Origin: Faeciplasma sp900553675
Lineage (GTDB): Bacteria; Bacillota; Clostridia; Oscillospirales; Ruminococcaceae
Direction of reading: 5' to 3'
NCBI GenBank assembly: GCA_958428235.1
Contig: CAUAFG010000001.1
Span: 1 to 64,000 of the forward strand
DNA: 64,000 bases
The notes below the pieces were generated by a model that made no database searches, was not told the DNA's origin, and saw only the letters and a program-made list of their open reading frames with translations. Below, one piece after another: positions 1 to 9,700 of the stretch; position 1 is the first letter of the stretch; each line of letters starts with the position of its first letter. Both the position numbers and the translations under genes were made by a program.

Positions 1-45
1 GCAGTCTTGATACTTTTTGTTTTCTCTTGTGACTACTCTAAGGGG

Positions 46-51
46 ATTATA
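46..51 (-). promoter_or_regulatory. Possible extended -10 promoter reading off the left edge
   Basis: On the minus strand a TGA triplet directly precedes TATAAT, which fits an extended -10 element. No good -35 is seen 17 bases upstream. It would drive a gene lying left of the window. Nothing else is seen in bases 1-94. Confidence 0.3.
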
Positions 52-94
52 TCACATTATGTTATGTTGGCGGTTTTTGAGATTGCATAATGAA

Positions 95-499
95 TCACTT
101 TTTTAATAGGTCTGCAAGCGTTTTACCGTCAAAATAATCGGTGACTAACTTGTAAAATTCCACCCACATGGGGTAGGTGGGACATCTGTCGACCCTTTGA
201 CACGGCTTTGCCCCGCATTCCAGACAGGCAACCGGAGCAAGGTCGCCCTCGGTCAGCCGCAGGATATCGCCGATTATGCAGTTATTGGGCGCTTTTATCA
301 GGCGATACCCGCCGCCTTTGCCCTGTATGCCCTCAATATAACCGCTTTTGGTCAGCGCGGGGATGATCTGCTCGAGATATTTTAAGGATATCCCCTGCCT
401 CGCGGCAACCTCCTTCATCGGGATATATCCCCTGCCGGAGTTCTCCGCAAGGTCTGCAAGCACCCTTAAAGCATATCTGCCCCTTGTTGATATCATCAT
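95..499 (-). CDS. Rrf2 family transcriptional regulator (CymR/IscR-like)
   Basis: 134-residue winged-helix repressor of the Rrf2 family. The start ISTRGRYALRV, the recognition helix region around residues 28-45 and the wing segment GKGGGYRL (about 60-67) are typical. The C-terminal half carries four cysteines, C92, C95, C100 and C106 (C-x2-C-x4-C-x5-C), more than the three Fe-S ligands of IscR, so metal/Fe-S or thiol sensing is plausible but unproven. It is the last gene of the metY-cysK operon, 21 bases after cysK, which suggests it controls cysteine synthesis like CymR of Bacillus and represses its own operon through the inverted repeats at 2877-2931. AAGGAG lies 9 bases before the first of two adjacent ATGs, so the first was chosen. 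Confidence 0.88.
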   Translation of the reverse strand: MMISTRGRYALRVLADLAENSGRGYIPMKEVAARQGISLKYLEQIIPALTKSGYIEGIQGKGGGYRLIKAPNNCIIGDILRLTEGDLAPVACLECGAKPCQRVDRCPTYPMWVEFYKLVTDYFDGKTLADLLKK

Positions 500-520
500 G
501 CAAATTTACTCCTTTTTACA

Positions 521-1453
521 TTATTCCGCAAACAGCGGGGTTGAAAGATATCTGTCGCCGGTGTCGGGCAGAAGGACAACTATTGTCTTGCCCTCGTTTT
601 CTTCTCGCTTGGCAAGCTCGATTGCTGCATACGCCGCCGCACCGGAGGATATGCCCACAAGCACGCCCTCGCTGTGGCCGATAAGCCTGCCTGTGGCGAA
701 TGCGTCTTCGTTTGAAACCGGTATTATCTCATCATAGATTTGAGTGTTGAGAACATCGGGGACAAATCCTGCGCCTATGCCCTGAATCTTATGCGAGCCT
801 GCAACGCCGGTGGAGAGCACCGCGGAAGTCTTGGGCTCCACAGCCACAACCCTTATCGCAGGATTTTTATACTTAAGATACTCGCCAACGCCTGTTATCG
901 TTCCGCCGGTTCCCACTCCCGCAACGAAGATATCAACCTTGCCGTCGGTATCCTCGTATATTTCGGGACCGGTGTTATCCCTGTGAGCCTTGGGGTTGGC
1001 AGGGTTTACAAACTGCCCGGGAATAAAGCTGTTCGGGATTTTAAAGGCAAGCTCCTCCGCCTTGGCTATCGCGCCCTTCATGCCCTTGGAGCCTTCCGTA
1101 AGCACAAGCTCTGCACCGTAAGCGGCGATAAGCTGTCTGCGCTCTATCGACATGGTTTCGGGCATAACAATTATGATTCTGTATCCCTTAGCCGCCGCGA
1201 CTGAAGCAAGACCTATTCCTGTGTTGCCTGAGGTCGGCTCGATTATAACCGAGCCGGGCTTAAGCCTGCCCGAAGCCTCCGCTTCGTCTATCATAGCCTT
1301 GGCGATTCTGTCCTTTACAGAGCCTGCGGGGTTGAAGTATTCCAGCTTTGCAAGAATCCTCGCCTTAAGGCTATATTGCTTTTCGATATGCGTAAGCTCC
1401 AAAAGCGGGGTTCTGCCGATAAGCTGGTCGGCTGATGTGTAAATCCTGCTCAT
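521..1453 (-). CDS. cysK: Cysteine synthase A (O-acetylserine sulfhydrylase)
   Basis: PLP enzyme of fold type II that makes cysteine from O-acetylserine and sulfide in the cytoplasm. 310 residues is the normal length. The PLP lysine sits in PAGSVKDRIA (about residue 45), the substrate loop is EPTSGNTGIGLA (about 72-83), and the phosphate-binding loop is GVGTGGTITG (about 180). Its ATG overlaps the metY stop by four bases (ATGA), which implies translational coupling. The two genes cover both acetylserine and acetylhomoserine sulfhydrylation. Regulation is presumably by the Rrf2 gene immediately downstream. Confidence 0.95.
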   Translation of the reverse strand: MSRIYTSADQLIGRTPLLELTHIEKQYSLKARILAKLEYFNPAGSVKDRIAKAMIDEAEASGRLKPGSVIIEPTSGNTGIGLASVAAAKGYRIIIVMPETMSIERRQLIAAYGAELVLTEGSKGMKGAIAKAEELAFKIPNSFIPGQFVNPANPKAHRDNTGPEIYEDTDGKVDIFVAGVGTGGTITGVGEYLKYKNPAIRVVAVEPKTSAVLSTGVAGSHKIQGIGAGFVPDVLNTQIYDEIIPVSNEDAFATGRLIGHSEGVLVGISSGAAAYAAIELAKREENEGKTIVVLLPDTGDRYLSTPLFAE

Positions 1454-2745
1454 AACTGCGTCTCCTTTACTGCTGCAAAGCCTTTTTCGAGGTCTGCTAT
1501 TATGTCGTCGATATGCTCCGTTCCGATGGACAGGCGGATGGTGTTGGGCTTTATGCCCTGATCTAAAAGCTCCTCCGGTGAAAGCTGGCTGTGGGTAGTG
1601 GTTGCGGGGTGGATAACAAGGCTTTTAACGTCGGAAACGTTTGCTAAAAGCGAGAAAATTTTAAGATTATCTATAAACCTGTGAGCCTCCTTAACCCCGC
1701 CCTTAATCTCAAATGTAAATATGGACGCGCCGCCGTTGGGGAAATATCTCTCATACAAAGCGTGGTCGGGATGGTCGGACAGCGAGGGGTGATTTACCTT
1801 TTCAACAAGAGGATGGTTTGAAAGGTACTCAACGACCTTCTTGGTGTTTTCGGCGTGGCGCTCCAAGCGAAGGGAGAGAGTTTCAACGCCCTGCAAAAGC
1901 AGGAATGCCGCAAACGGCGATATGCACGCGCCGGTATCCCGCAGAAGCACCGCTCTTATATATGTCACAAACGCCGCCGCACCAACAGCCTTTACAAACG
2001 AAACGCCGTGATAGCTTGGGTTAGGCTCTGAAATTGCGGGATATTTACCGCTTGCCGCCCAATCGAATCTGCCCGAGTCGACAATTATGCCGCCGAGGGT
2101 GGTACCGTGTCCGCCCAAAAACTTGGTTGCGGAATGAACAACAATGTCCGCGCCGTGCTCGATAGGTCGGATAAGATACGGTGTGCCAAAGGTGTTGTCT
2201 ACAACAAGCGGCAAGCCGTGCTTATGGGCAAGCTGAGCAAGCGCGTCGATATCCGGAATGTCGCTGTTGGGGTTGCCGAGGGTTTCTATGTATATTGCTC
2301 TGGTATTTTCGCGGATAGCCGCTTCGACTTCGGTAAGGTCGTGGATGTTTACAAAGCTTGCGGTAATGCCAAGACCGGGCAGAGTGTGCGCCAAAAGGTT
2401 AAAGCTGCCGCCGTATATAGTCTTTTGCGATACGATATGCCCGCCGTTCTGCGCAAGGGCTTCAATGGTATAGGTGATTGCCGCCGCACCCGAAGCAAGT
2501 GCCAAAGCCGCAACGCCGCCTTCAAGAGCGGCTATTCTCTTTTCCAAAACCTCCTGAGTGGAGTTAGTCAGCCTGCCGTAAATGTTTCCGGTGTCGGTAA
2601 GTCCGAAGCGGGCGGCGGCATGTGCACAGTCGTGAAAGACATATGAGGTGGTTGCATATATCGGTACCGCGCGTGAATCGGTTGCGGGGTCGGGGCTTTC
2701 CTGCCCTACGTGCAGCTGTAAAGTTTCAAATTTATATTCAGACAT
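1450..2745 (-). CDS. metY: O-acetylhomoserine sulfhydrylase (Cys/Met PLP family)
   Basis: 431-residue fold type I PLP enzyme of the Cys/Met metabolism family. The start ETLQLHVGQ and the PLP-lysine motif HSATKFLGGHGTT (about residue 210) match O-acetylhomoserine aminocarboxypropyltransferases, which form homocysteine from O-acetylhomoserine and sulfide. The length (about 430, against about 380 for MetB/MetC) and the GGxI segment after the lysine favour MetY. It is the first full-length gene of the cysteine operon and is preceded by a 26-codon ORF and an operator-rich promoter. AAAGGAA lies nine bases before the ATG. Confidence 0.9.
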   Translation of the reverse strand: MSEYKFETLQLHVGQESPDPATDSRAVPIYATTSYVFHDCAHAAARFGLTDTGNIYGRLTNSTQEVLEKRIAALEGGVAALALASGAAAITYTIEALAQNGGHIVSQKTIYGGSFNLLAHTLPGLGITASFVNIHDLTEVEAAIRENTRAIYIETLGNPNSDIPDIDALAQLAHKHGLPLVVDNTFGTPYLIRPIEHGADIVVHSATKFLGGHGTTLGGIIVDSGRFDWAASGKYPAISEPNPSYHGVSFVKAVGAAAFVTYIRAVLLRDTGACISPFAAFLLLQGVETLSLRLERHAENTKKVVEYLSNHPLVEKVNHPSLSDHPDHALYERYFPNGGASIFTFEIKGGVKEAHRFIDNLKIFSLLANVSDVKSLVIHPATTTHSQLSPEELLDQGIKPNTIRLSIGTEHIDDIIADLEKGFAAVKETQL

Positions 2746-2781
2746 GATAGTTATTTCCTTTCGTTTTAAAATGTATAATGA

Positions 2782-2862
2782 TTAATTGATACCCTGCTTA
2801 ACCGTACACATTCGTCCGAAGCGGAAATTCTCTCTTATAAGCTTTTCAAAATAGTTTTTCAT
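2782..2862 (-). CDS. Short leader ORF upstream of metY (26 residues)
   Basis: An ATG preceded by a strong GGAGG (5-base gap) opens a 26-codon frame ending in TAA, 36 bases before metY. The peptide begins MKNYFEKLIREN, then FRFGRMCTVKQG; it is basic and has one cysteine (residue 19). The ribosome-binding site is better than that of metY itself. Position, just inside the transcript of a cysteine operon, suggests a leader peptide or small conserved protein, perhaps controlling metY translation. No function is known to me; it could also be a chance ORF. Confidence 0.5.
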   Translation of the reverse strand: MKNYFEKLIRENFRFGRMCTVKQGIN

Positions 2863-2876
2863 GATGTCCTCCAATT

Positions 2877-2931
2877 ACCTACTTGTTAGGTTGGTATTAT
2901 GATAGCACATAATACCTACTTTGTCAATAGG
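2877..2931 (-). promoter_or_regulatory. Three inverted repeats at the metY promoter, probable Rrf2 operators
   Basis: Repeat 1 is ACCTA-N5-TAGGT (2877-2891, downstream of the -10). Repeat 2 is GGTATTAT-N8-ATAATACC (2893-2916, covering the -10 and most of the spacer). Repeat 3 is CCTACT-N5-AATAGG (2915-2931, one mismatch, over the -35). Repressor binding here would block polymerase. The Rrf2 regulator encoded at the end of the operon is the natural candidate. Confidence 0.65.
2899..2927 (-). promoter_or_regulatory. Sigma-A promoter of the cysteine operon
   Basis: TTGACA (2922-2927), a 17-base spacer, and TATCAT (2899-2904) on the minus strand, pointing to the leader ORF and metY. It is embedded in the inverted repeats. 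Confidence 0.85.
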
Positions 2932-2971
2932 TAAATGAAAATTTTTGTAATAGCCAGATATAAAAAGCTTG

Positions 2972-3028
2972 GGGAAACCACCGTAAGGGGTTTCCCTATG
3001 GGCGTGCGGAGCACGTCCATGACTGCAC
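2972..3028 (+). repeat. Two-hairpin repeat element, copy A
   Basis: Hairpin 1 pairs GGGAAACC (2972-2979) with GGTTTCCC (2989-2996). Then TAT and hairpin 2, GGGCGTGC-GGA-GCACGTCC (3000-3018), followed by ATGACTGCAC. A second copy at 50076-50132 has the same layout, spacing and tail but different stem bases that still pair. It sits between the rpoC terminator and the metY promoter. Strand is arbitrary. Confidence 0.75.
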
Positions 3029-3060
3029 TAAGTAGTAGTTCAAACCATGCCAAAATATAT

Positions 3061-3095
3061 AAAGCCACCTCCGATTTTACATCAGAGATGGCTTT
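3061..3095 (-). terminator. Terminator of rpoBC
   Basis: AAAGCCATCTC pairs across a short loop with GAGGTGGCTTT, 18 bases past the rpoC stop. On the minus strand it ends in a short T run followed by AT-rich sequence. Confidence 0.75.
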
Positions 3096-3112
3096 AATTC
3101 TTGAATATTCAG

Positions 3113-6100
3113 TTATCCGTTAATCTCCTGCGGAGCCTCGTGCGACTGCGCCGCGCGCTCGACATACGCTTCGTTCTTAACGACCTCGGCGTTGTTGTAT
3201 ACCTGCATACCGGTACCTGCGGGCAGAAGCTTGCCTATGATAACGTTCTCCTTAAGACCCAGCAGATGGTCGGTCTTGCCCTTTATGGCAGCGTCGGTAA
3301 GAGCACGAGTGGTCTCCTGGAAGGAAGCAGCGGAAAGGAAGCTTTCCGAGCTGGAGGATGCCTTTGTAATACCCTGAATTACGGGGCTGGTAACGATAAG
3401 TCTTGCGGACTCGTCGCCGGCGTCGATCTCCTCCTGAATCTGAGCGTTGATCTCTTCAATCTCGTGCCTGTCAACCAAAGTGCCGGGCAGGAGGTAGCTC
3501 GAACCGGAATCCTCAATCTTTACCTTGCGGAGCATCTGGCGGGTTATAACCTCGATGTGCTTGTCGTTAACGTCAACACCCTGCAAGCGGTAAACCTTTT
3601 GTACCTCGGTGATAATGTAGTTTCTCACAGCCTCCGGACCTAAGATGGCAAGGATATCCGCGGGGTTCTTTGAGCCTGCTGTAAGCTCGTCGCCCGCCTT
3701 AACCTCGTCTCCGGGCTTAACCTTGATTCGGTAGTCCCACGGAATAGCATACTGCTCAACCTCGCCGGTTTCGGTGTTGGTTACTACTATTACCCTCGAC
3801 TTTTTGATTTCCTCAATGCTTATAACGCCGTCGATCCTTGTAAGGATAGCCGCGCCCTTGGGCTTTCTGGATTCAAACAGCTCTTCAACTCTGGGAAGAC
3901 CCTGAGTGATATCCTCAGCCGATGCAACACCACCGGTGTGGAAGGTTCTCATGGTAAGCTGAGTACCGGGTTCACCAATGGACTGCGCCGCGATGATTCC
4001 GACAGCTTCACCGACAGAAACAATGGTGGAGTGTGCCAGATCCATACCGTAGCACTTTGCGCAAACGCCGCGCTTGGATTTGCAGCCCAGTACCGAGCGG
4101 ATTTCTATGCTTGTTCTGCCCTCGGCTTCAAGAGCGTCGATTACTTTCTTGGCGTCGGCAGGGGTCATAAGCTTGTTAGAAGACATTATAACCTCGCCGG
4201 TCTTGGGATTTTTAAGGTCCTCAACCAAAAATCTGCCGACAAGTCTTTCGGCGAACGGCTCGATCATTTCGTTGCCGTTCTTGATCTCGAACACTTCTAT
4301 ACCCTCGTGAGTGCCGCAGTCGTCCTCGGTGATGATTACATCCTGCGAAACATCGACAAGTCGTCTTGTAAGATATCCCGAGTCGGCGGTACGCAGAGCG
4401 GTATCGGTAAGACCCTTACGCGCACCTCTGGAAGAAATGAAGTATTCCAGAATGTTCAAGCCTTCACGATAGTTGGCTCTGATGGGCATTTCGATTGTCG
4501 CGCCCGAGGTGTTTGCAATAAGTCCTCTCATTCCGGCAAGCTGTCTTATCTGAGCGATAGAACCACGCGCGCCCGAGTCGGACATCATGTAAATCGGGTT
4601 GTATTTATCAAGGTTTGCCTGCAATGCTGCGGTAACGTCGTCGGTTGCCTTAGTCCAGATTTCGATGAACTTCTTAGACTTGCCCTCACGTGAGATAAGT
4701 CCTCTCTTATACTGCTTATCAACCTTGTCAACCAGCTTGTCGGCGTTTGCAAGGATATCCTTCTTTGCCGGAGGAACAACAGCGTCGCAGACGGCAACTG
4801 TGATAGCCGCCTTGGTGGAGTACTTAAAGCCCAGTGCCTTTATGCTGTCCAGAACCTCGCTGGTTTTGGTGGTGCCGTGCTTGCGGATACATCTTTCAAT
4901 GATATCGCCCAGCTGCTTTTTCTTGACAAGGAAGCCGATTTCAAGGTCGAACTGCTTGGAGGAATCGGTTCTGTCAACATATCCTAAATCCTGAGGGATG
5001 TTTTCGTTGAATATAAGTCTTCCGACGGTGGCATCTATTATCTTTGACACCTGCCTGTCCCCTGCGGTGCGGGTAACTCTTACCTTAACCTTTGCCTGAA
5101 GCGATACAACCCCCGCCTGATAAGCCATCATAGCCTCGTTAACGTCGCGGAAGATCTTGCCCTCGCCCTTTTCGCCGTCTTTTTCAAGGGTCAGGTAGTA
5201 GGAACCCAGAACCATATCCTGAGTAGGAACGGTAACCGGCTTGCCGTCGGCAGGCTTTAACAGGTTGTTGGCAGCAAGCATCAAGAATCTTGCTTCCGCC
5301 TGAGCCTCAACGCTCAGCGGAACGTGAACTGACATCTGGTCGCCGTCGAAGTCGGCGTTATACGCCGTGCAGGCGAGCGGATGGAGCTTTAATGCTCTGC
5401 CCTCGACAAGTACCGGCTCGAACGCCTGAATACCCAAGCGGTGAAGCGTAGGCGCACGGTTTAAAAGCACAGGGTGACCCTGAATTACATTCTCCAAAGC
5501 GTCCCAGACCTCGTCCTTACCTCTTTCAACCATCTTTCTTGCCGACTTGATGTTTATCTGAGGGTTGGTGTCTACCAATCTCTTCATAACGAACGGCTTG
5601 AAAAGCTCTAATGCCATCTCCTTGGGAAGACCGCACTGATACATCTTAAGCTCGGGACCTACAACGATAACCGAACGTCCGGAATAGTCAACACGCTTAC
5701 CTAAAAGGTTCTGGCGGAATCTTCCCTGCTTACCCTTTAACATATCCGAAAGGGACTTAAAGGCGCGGTTGTTGGGACCTGTTACCGGTCTGCCATGACG
5801 ACCGTTGTCTATAAGCGCGTCAACAGCTTCCTGAAGCATTCTCTTTTCGTTTCTTACGATGATGTCGGGAGCTTCAAGATCTAACATCCTCTTCAAGCGG
5901 TTGTTTCTGTTTATTACCCTTCTGTAAAGGTCGTTAAGGTCGCTGGTGGCGTATCTGCCGCCGTCCAGCGGAACCATGGGTCGAAGCTCGGGCGGAATTA
6001 CCGGAACAACGTCTAAAATCATCCATTCGGGTCTGTTGCCGGAAACTCTGAAGGCTTCTACTATTTCAAGTCTCTTTAAAAGCTTTAATCTCTTCTGACC

Positions 6101-6697
6101 GGCAGGTAAGTCCTTAAGCTCGGCTTTAAGCTCGTTTGCCAAAGCCTCAACGTCGATTTCTTCAAGCAGAACCTTAATGGATTCGGCACCCATGCCCGCC
6201 TTGAATTTATCCTCAAAGCGCTCTCTTGCGTCCTGATACTCCTTTTCGGTGAGTATCTGCTTCTTTTCAAGGCTGGTGTCGCCGGGGTCGGTTACTATAT
6301 ACTTGGTGAAGTAAAGCACTTCTTCAAGGCGCTTTTGGGATATTTCAAGCATCTGACCGATTCTTGAAGGTGTGCCCTTAAAGTACCATATATGGGATAC
6401 GGGAGCGGCAAGCTCAATATGTCCCATTCTTTCACGTCTTACCTTGGCGCGGGTAACCTCAACGCCGCAGCGCTCGCAGACCTTGCCTTTAAAGCGTATC
6501 TTCTTGTATTTTCCGCAGTGACATTCCCAGTCCTTGGTTGGACCGAAGATTCTTTCGCAGAACAAACCGTCTCTTTCCGGCTTCTGGGTGCGGTAGTTTA
6601 TGGTTTCAGGCTTTTCAACAACGCCGTGCGACCAGCTTCTTATCTGTTCGGGCGATGCAAGACCGATTTTTATTGAATCAAAAACATTGAAATCCAA
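3113..6697 (-). CDS. rpoC: RNA polymerase beta' subunit
   Basis: 1194 residues; catalytic large subunit of RNA polymerase. The absolutely conserved Mg-binding loop NADFDGDQM lies near residue 447. An N-terminal zinc site is formed by CHCGKYKKIRFKGKVCERC (about 60-78), and a second Cys cluster (CGTHEG, then CKSKRGVCAKC) is near 800-880. The clamp segment GLASPEQIRSWS is at the start. The start codon is TTG, with GAGGG nine bases upstream; the reading frame matches the usual RpoC N-terminus, so TTG is accepted. It lies 38 bases after rpoB and is co-transcribed with it. No rpl genes follow; the operon ends at a hairpin. Confidence 0.97.
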   Translation of the reverse strand: MDFNVFDSIKIGLASPEQIRSWSHGVVEKPETINYRTQKPERDGLFCERIFGPTKDWECHCGKYKKIRFKGKVCERCGVEVTRAKVRRERMGHIELAAPVSHIWYFKGTPSRIGQMLEISQKRLEEVLYFTKYIVTDPGDTSLEKKQILTEKEYQDARERFEDKFKAGMGAESIKVLLEEIDVEALANELKAELKDLPAGQKRLKLLKRLEIVEAFRVSGNRPEWMILDVVPVIPPELRPMVPLDGGRYATSDLNDLYRRVINRNNRLKRMLDLEAPDIIVRNEKRMLQEAVDALIDNGRHGRPVTGPNNRAFKSLSDMLKGKQGRFRQNLLGKRVDYSGRSVIVVGPELKMYQCGLPKEMALELFKPFVMKRLVDTNPQINIKSARKMVERGKDEVWDALENVIQGHPVLLNRAPTLHRLGIQAFEPVLVEGRALKLHPLACTAYNADFDGDQMSVHVPLSVEAQAEARFLMLAANNLLKPADGKPVTVPTQDMVLGSYYLTLEKDGEKGEGKIFRDVNEAMMAYQAGVVSLQAKVKVRVTRTAGDRQVSKIIDATVGRLIFNENIPQDLGYVDRTDSSKQFDLEIGFLVKKKQLGDIIERCIRKHGTTKTSEVLDSIKALGFKYSTKAAITVAVCDAVVPPAKKDILANADKLVDKVDKQYKRGLISREGKSKKFIEIWTKATDDVTAALQANLDKYNPIYMMSDSGARGSIAQIRQLAGMRGLIANTSGATIEMPIRANYREGLNILEYFISSRGARKGLTDTALRTADSGYLTRRLVDVSQDVIITEDDCGTHEGIEVFEIKNGNEMIEPFAERLVGRFLVEDLKNPKTGEVIMSSNKLMTPADAKKVIDALEAEGRTSIEIRSVLGCKSKRGVCAKCYGMDLAHSTIVSVGEAVGIIAAQSIGEPGTQLTMRTFHTGGVASAEDITQGLPRVEELFESRKPKGAAILTRIDGVISIEEIKKSRVIVVTNTETGEVEQYAIPWDYRIKVKPGDEVKAGDELTAGSKNPADILAILGPEAVRNYIITEVQKVYRLQGVDVNDKHIEVITRQMLRKVKIEDSGSSYLLPGTLVDRHEIEEINAQIQEEIDAGDESARLIVTSPVIQGITKASSSSESFLSAASFQETTRALTDAAIKGKTDHLLGLKENVIIGKLLPAGTGMQVYNNAEVVKNEAYVERAAQSHEAPQEING

Positions 6698-6735
6698 AGT
6701 TTAAAACCCTCTTTCCTTTAATCGTTGCGCCTTAT

Positions 6736-9700
6736 TTATATAAGGTCCTCGGGGGAATCCTCTTCCTTGGTGCTGAAGCCCGATATCTCGTCTTCGTCCA
6801 TGCCGGATTCGTAATCGGAATCGTCGTAATCGTCGGAGACGGTATCGCTTGTGTAATCGTCCACAAGACCTTCGTCTGCCGCATAGCTCATGCCGTACTC
6901 CGATTCGTCAGCCGCGGGCTGAGGAATGATATCGTTATCATCGTCAAAGTTCTGCTTAAGGTCGATTTCTTCGCCGTTTTCATCCATAACTCTGACGTCG
7001 AGGGTGAGCGACTGAAGCTCCTTGACAAGTACCTTAAAGGATTCGGGAACGCCCGCCTTGGGAACGTTCTGACCCTTTACAATAGCCTCATAGGTCTTTA
7101 CACGTCCAACGGTATCGTCCGACTTGACGGTGAGGATTTCCTGCAACGTATATGCCGCGCCGTAAGCTTCGAGCGCCCAGACTTCCATTTCACCGAAACG
7201 CTGTCCGCCGAACTGAGCCTTACCGCCCAAGGGCTGCTGGGTAACCAGCGAGTAAGGACCAACCGAACGCGCATGGATCTTATCATCAACCAGGTGGTGG
7301 AGCTTAAGGTAATACATAATGCCAACGGTTACGCGGTTGTCAAAGGGTTCGCCGGTACGTCCATCGTAAAGGGTGGTTTTGCCATCCTCAGCCATGCCCG
7401 CAAGCTTAAAGCATTCTCTTATGTCCTCCTCGTGTGCGCCGTCGAATACGGGGGTCATGATCTTCCAGCCCAGCTTTTTGGCAGCCATGCCAAGGTGAAC
7501 CTCAAGCACCTGTCCTATATTCATACGCGAAGGAACGCCCAGAGGGTTCAGAACGATATCCAAAGGAGTACCGTCCTCCAAGAAAGGCATATCCTCCTGC
7601 GAAAGGATTCTTGAAACAACACCCTTGTTTCCATGACGACCCGCCATCTTATCGCCGACAGAAATCTTTCTCTTCTGCGCGATATAGCAGCGGACAAGCA
7701 TATTTACTCCGGGGCTGAGCTCGTCGCAGTTTTCAGGTGTGAACACCTTGACGTCGATTATAATACCGGATTCGCCGTGGGGAACGCGCAGGGAGTTATC
7801 CCTTACTTCCCTTGCCTTTTCACCGAAGATTGCACGCAGCAGTCTTTCCTCGGCAGTAAGCTCGGTTTCGCCCTTGGGAGTTACCTTTCCGACAAGGATA
7901 TCGCCGCTTCTTACCTCGGCACCGATTCTGATAATGCCGTTTTCGTCAAGATCCTTAAGCGCGTCTTCGCCTACGCCGGGGATATCCTTTGTGATCTCCT
8001 CCGGACCAAGCTTGGTGTCGCGGCACTCGATCTCGTATTCCTCGATATGGATGGAGGTGTAGGTGTCGTTTCTTACTAACTTTTCGTTTAAGAGAACAGC
8101 GTCCTCGTAGTTGTAGCCCTCCCATGTCATAAAGCCGATGAGGGCGTTCTTGCCCAGCGAGATTTCGCCGTTGCAGGTTGCGGGACCGTCTCCTATAACC
8201 TGATTGCGCTCAACGCGTTCGCCCTTTGCAACAATCGGGCGCTGGTTGGTGCAGGTTCCGGAGTTGGAACGCTTGAACTTGGTAAGATTGTAGATCCTAT
8301 GCTCGCCGGAATCCTCTCTTACAACTATCTGCGAAGCGTCAACCCTTTCGACAACGCCCGGGTTTTCGCAGACTACGGCAACGCCGGAGTCAACGCACGC
8401 CTTATATTCCATACCTGTGCCGACGATCGGGTTTTCGGTCATCAGCAGCGGAACTGCCTGACGCTGCATGTTAGCGCCCATCAGAGCACGGTTAGCGTCG
8501 TCGTTTTCAAGGAAGGGTATCATCGCCGTTGCAACGGATACTACCATCTTGGGCGATACATCCATAAAGTCGATATTCTCGCGGTCGATTTCCATGATCT
8601 GATCGCGGTATCTGCCGTTTACCTTTGCACGCGCAAACTTATTGTCCTCGGTCAAAGGCTCGTTTGCCTGAGCTACCATGTAGTTATCCTCGACGTCGGC
8701 AGTCATGTAAACAACCTCGTCGGTGACAACGCCGGTTGCCTTATCGACCTTTCTGTAGGGAGCCTCGATAAAGCCGTATTCGTTTATTTTTGCGTATGAC
8801 GCAAGATAGGATATAAGTCCGATGTTAGGTCCTTCTGGGGTCTCTATCGGGCACATTCTGCCGTAGTGGGAATAGTGAACGTCGCGCACCTCAAAGCCCG
8901 CTCTGTCACGCGAGAGACCGCCGGGACCGAGGGCGGAAAGCCTTCTCTTATGGGTAAGCTCGGCAAGGGGGTTGGTCTGATCCATAAACTGCGACAGCGG
9001 TGAGGAGCCGAAGAACTCCTTGATTGCCGCGGTGATGGGTCTGATATTTATAAGTGCGGTCGGGGTGACTATTTCGATATCCTGCGACTGAATGTTCATT
9101 CTTTCGCGGATGACCCTTTCCATTCTTGAAAAGCCTATTCTGAACTGGTTCTGCAAAAGCTCGCCAACGCAGCGGATTCTTCTGTTGCCTAAATGGTCGA
9201 TATCGTCGACGTTTCCGACGCCCTCGCAGAGATTGAGGAAGTAGCTGATGGTGGCAATCATATCCTCTAAAACTATATGCTTGGGAATAAGCTCGTCGAG
9301 TCTTGCCTTTATCTGCTCGGCGATTTCATCCTCGCTCTGAGCGTTCTCTAAAATCTCGCGCAGGACCTTGAAGGAAACCTTTTCGTTTACGCCCAAAGCC
9401 TTGGCATCAAAGGAGACAAACTTGTCAATATCAACCATGCCGTTGCCGATAACCTTGACCTCGACATTTTCGACCTTATGGGTGACCTCGCCGGTCTGGC
9501 TGGTTATGGTCTCTCTCTTTTCGACGGAGATGTAGACCTCGGTAACGCCCGCGGACTCGATTTCATTTGCAAGCTCTTGGCTCACAAAGTCGCCTGCGTC
9601 GGCAATTATCTCGCCGGTAAGGGGGTTGGCAACCGGTCTTGAAAGGGTGAAGCCCTTTATTCTGGAGGCTACGCCCAGCTTTTTGTTATACTTATACCGT

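Noticed and set aside
2746..2935. SAM or other sulfur riboswitch before metY
   Set aside because: The leader is too short and lacks SAM-riboswitch core motifs; operators and a short ORF are present instead.
7633..8079. Long antisense frames inside rpoB, rpoC and other conserved genes
   Set aside because: They are shadows of strongly biased codon use on the coding strand.
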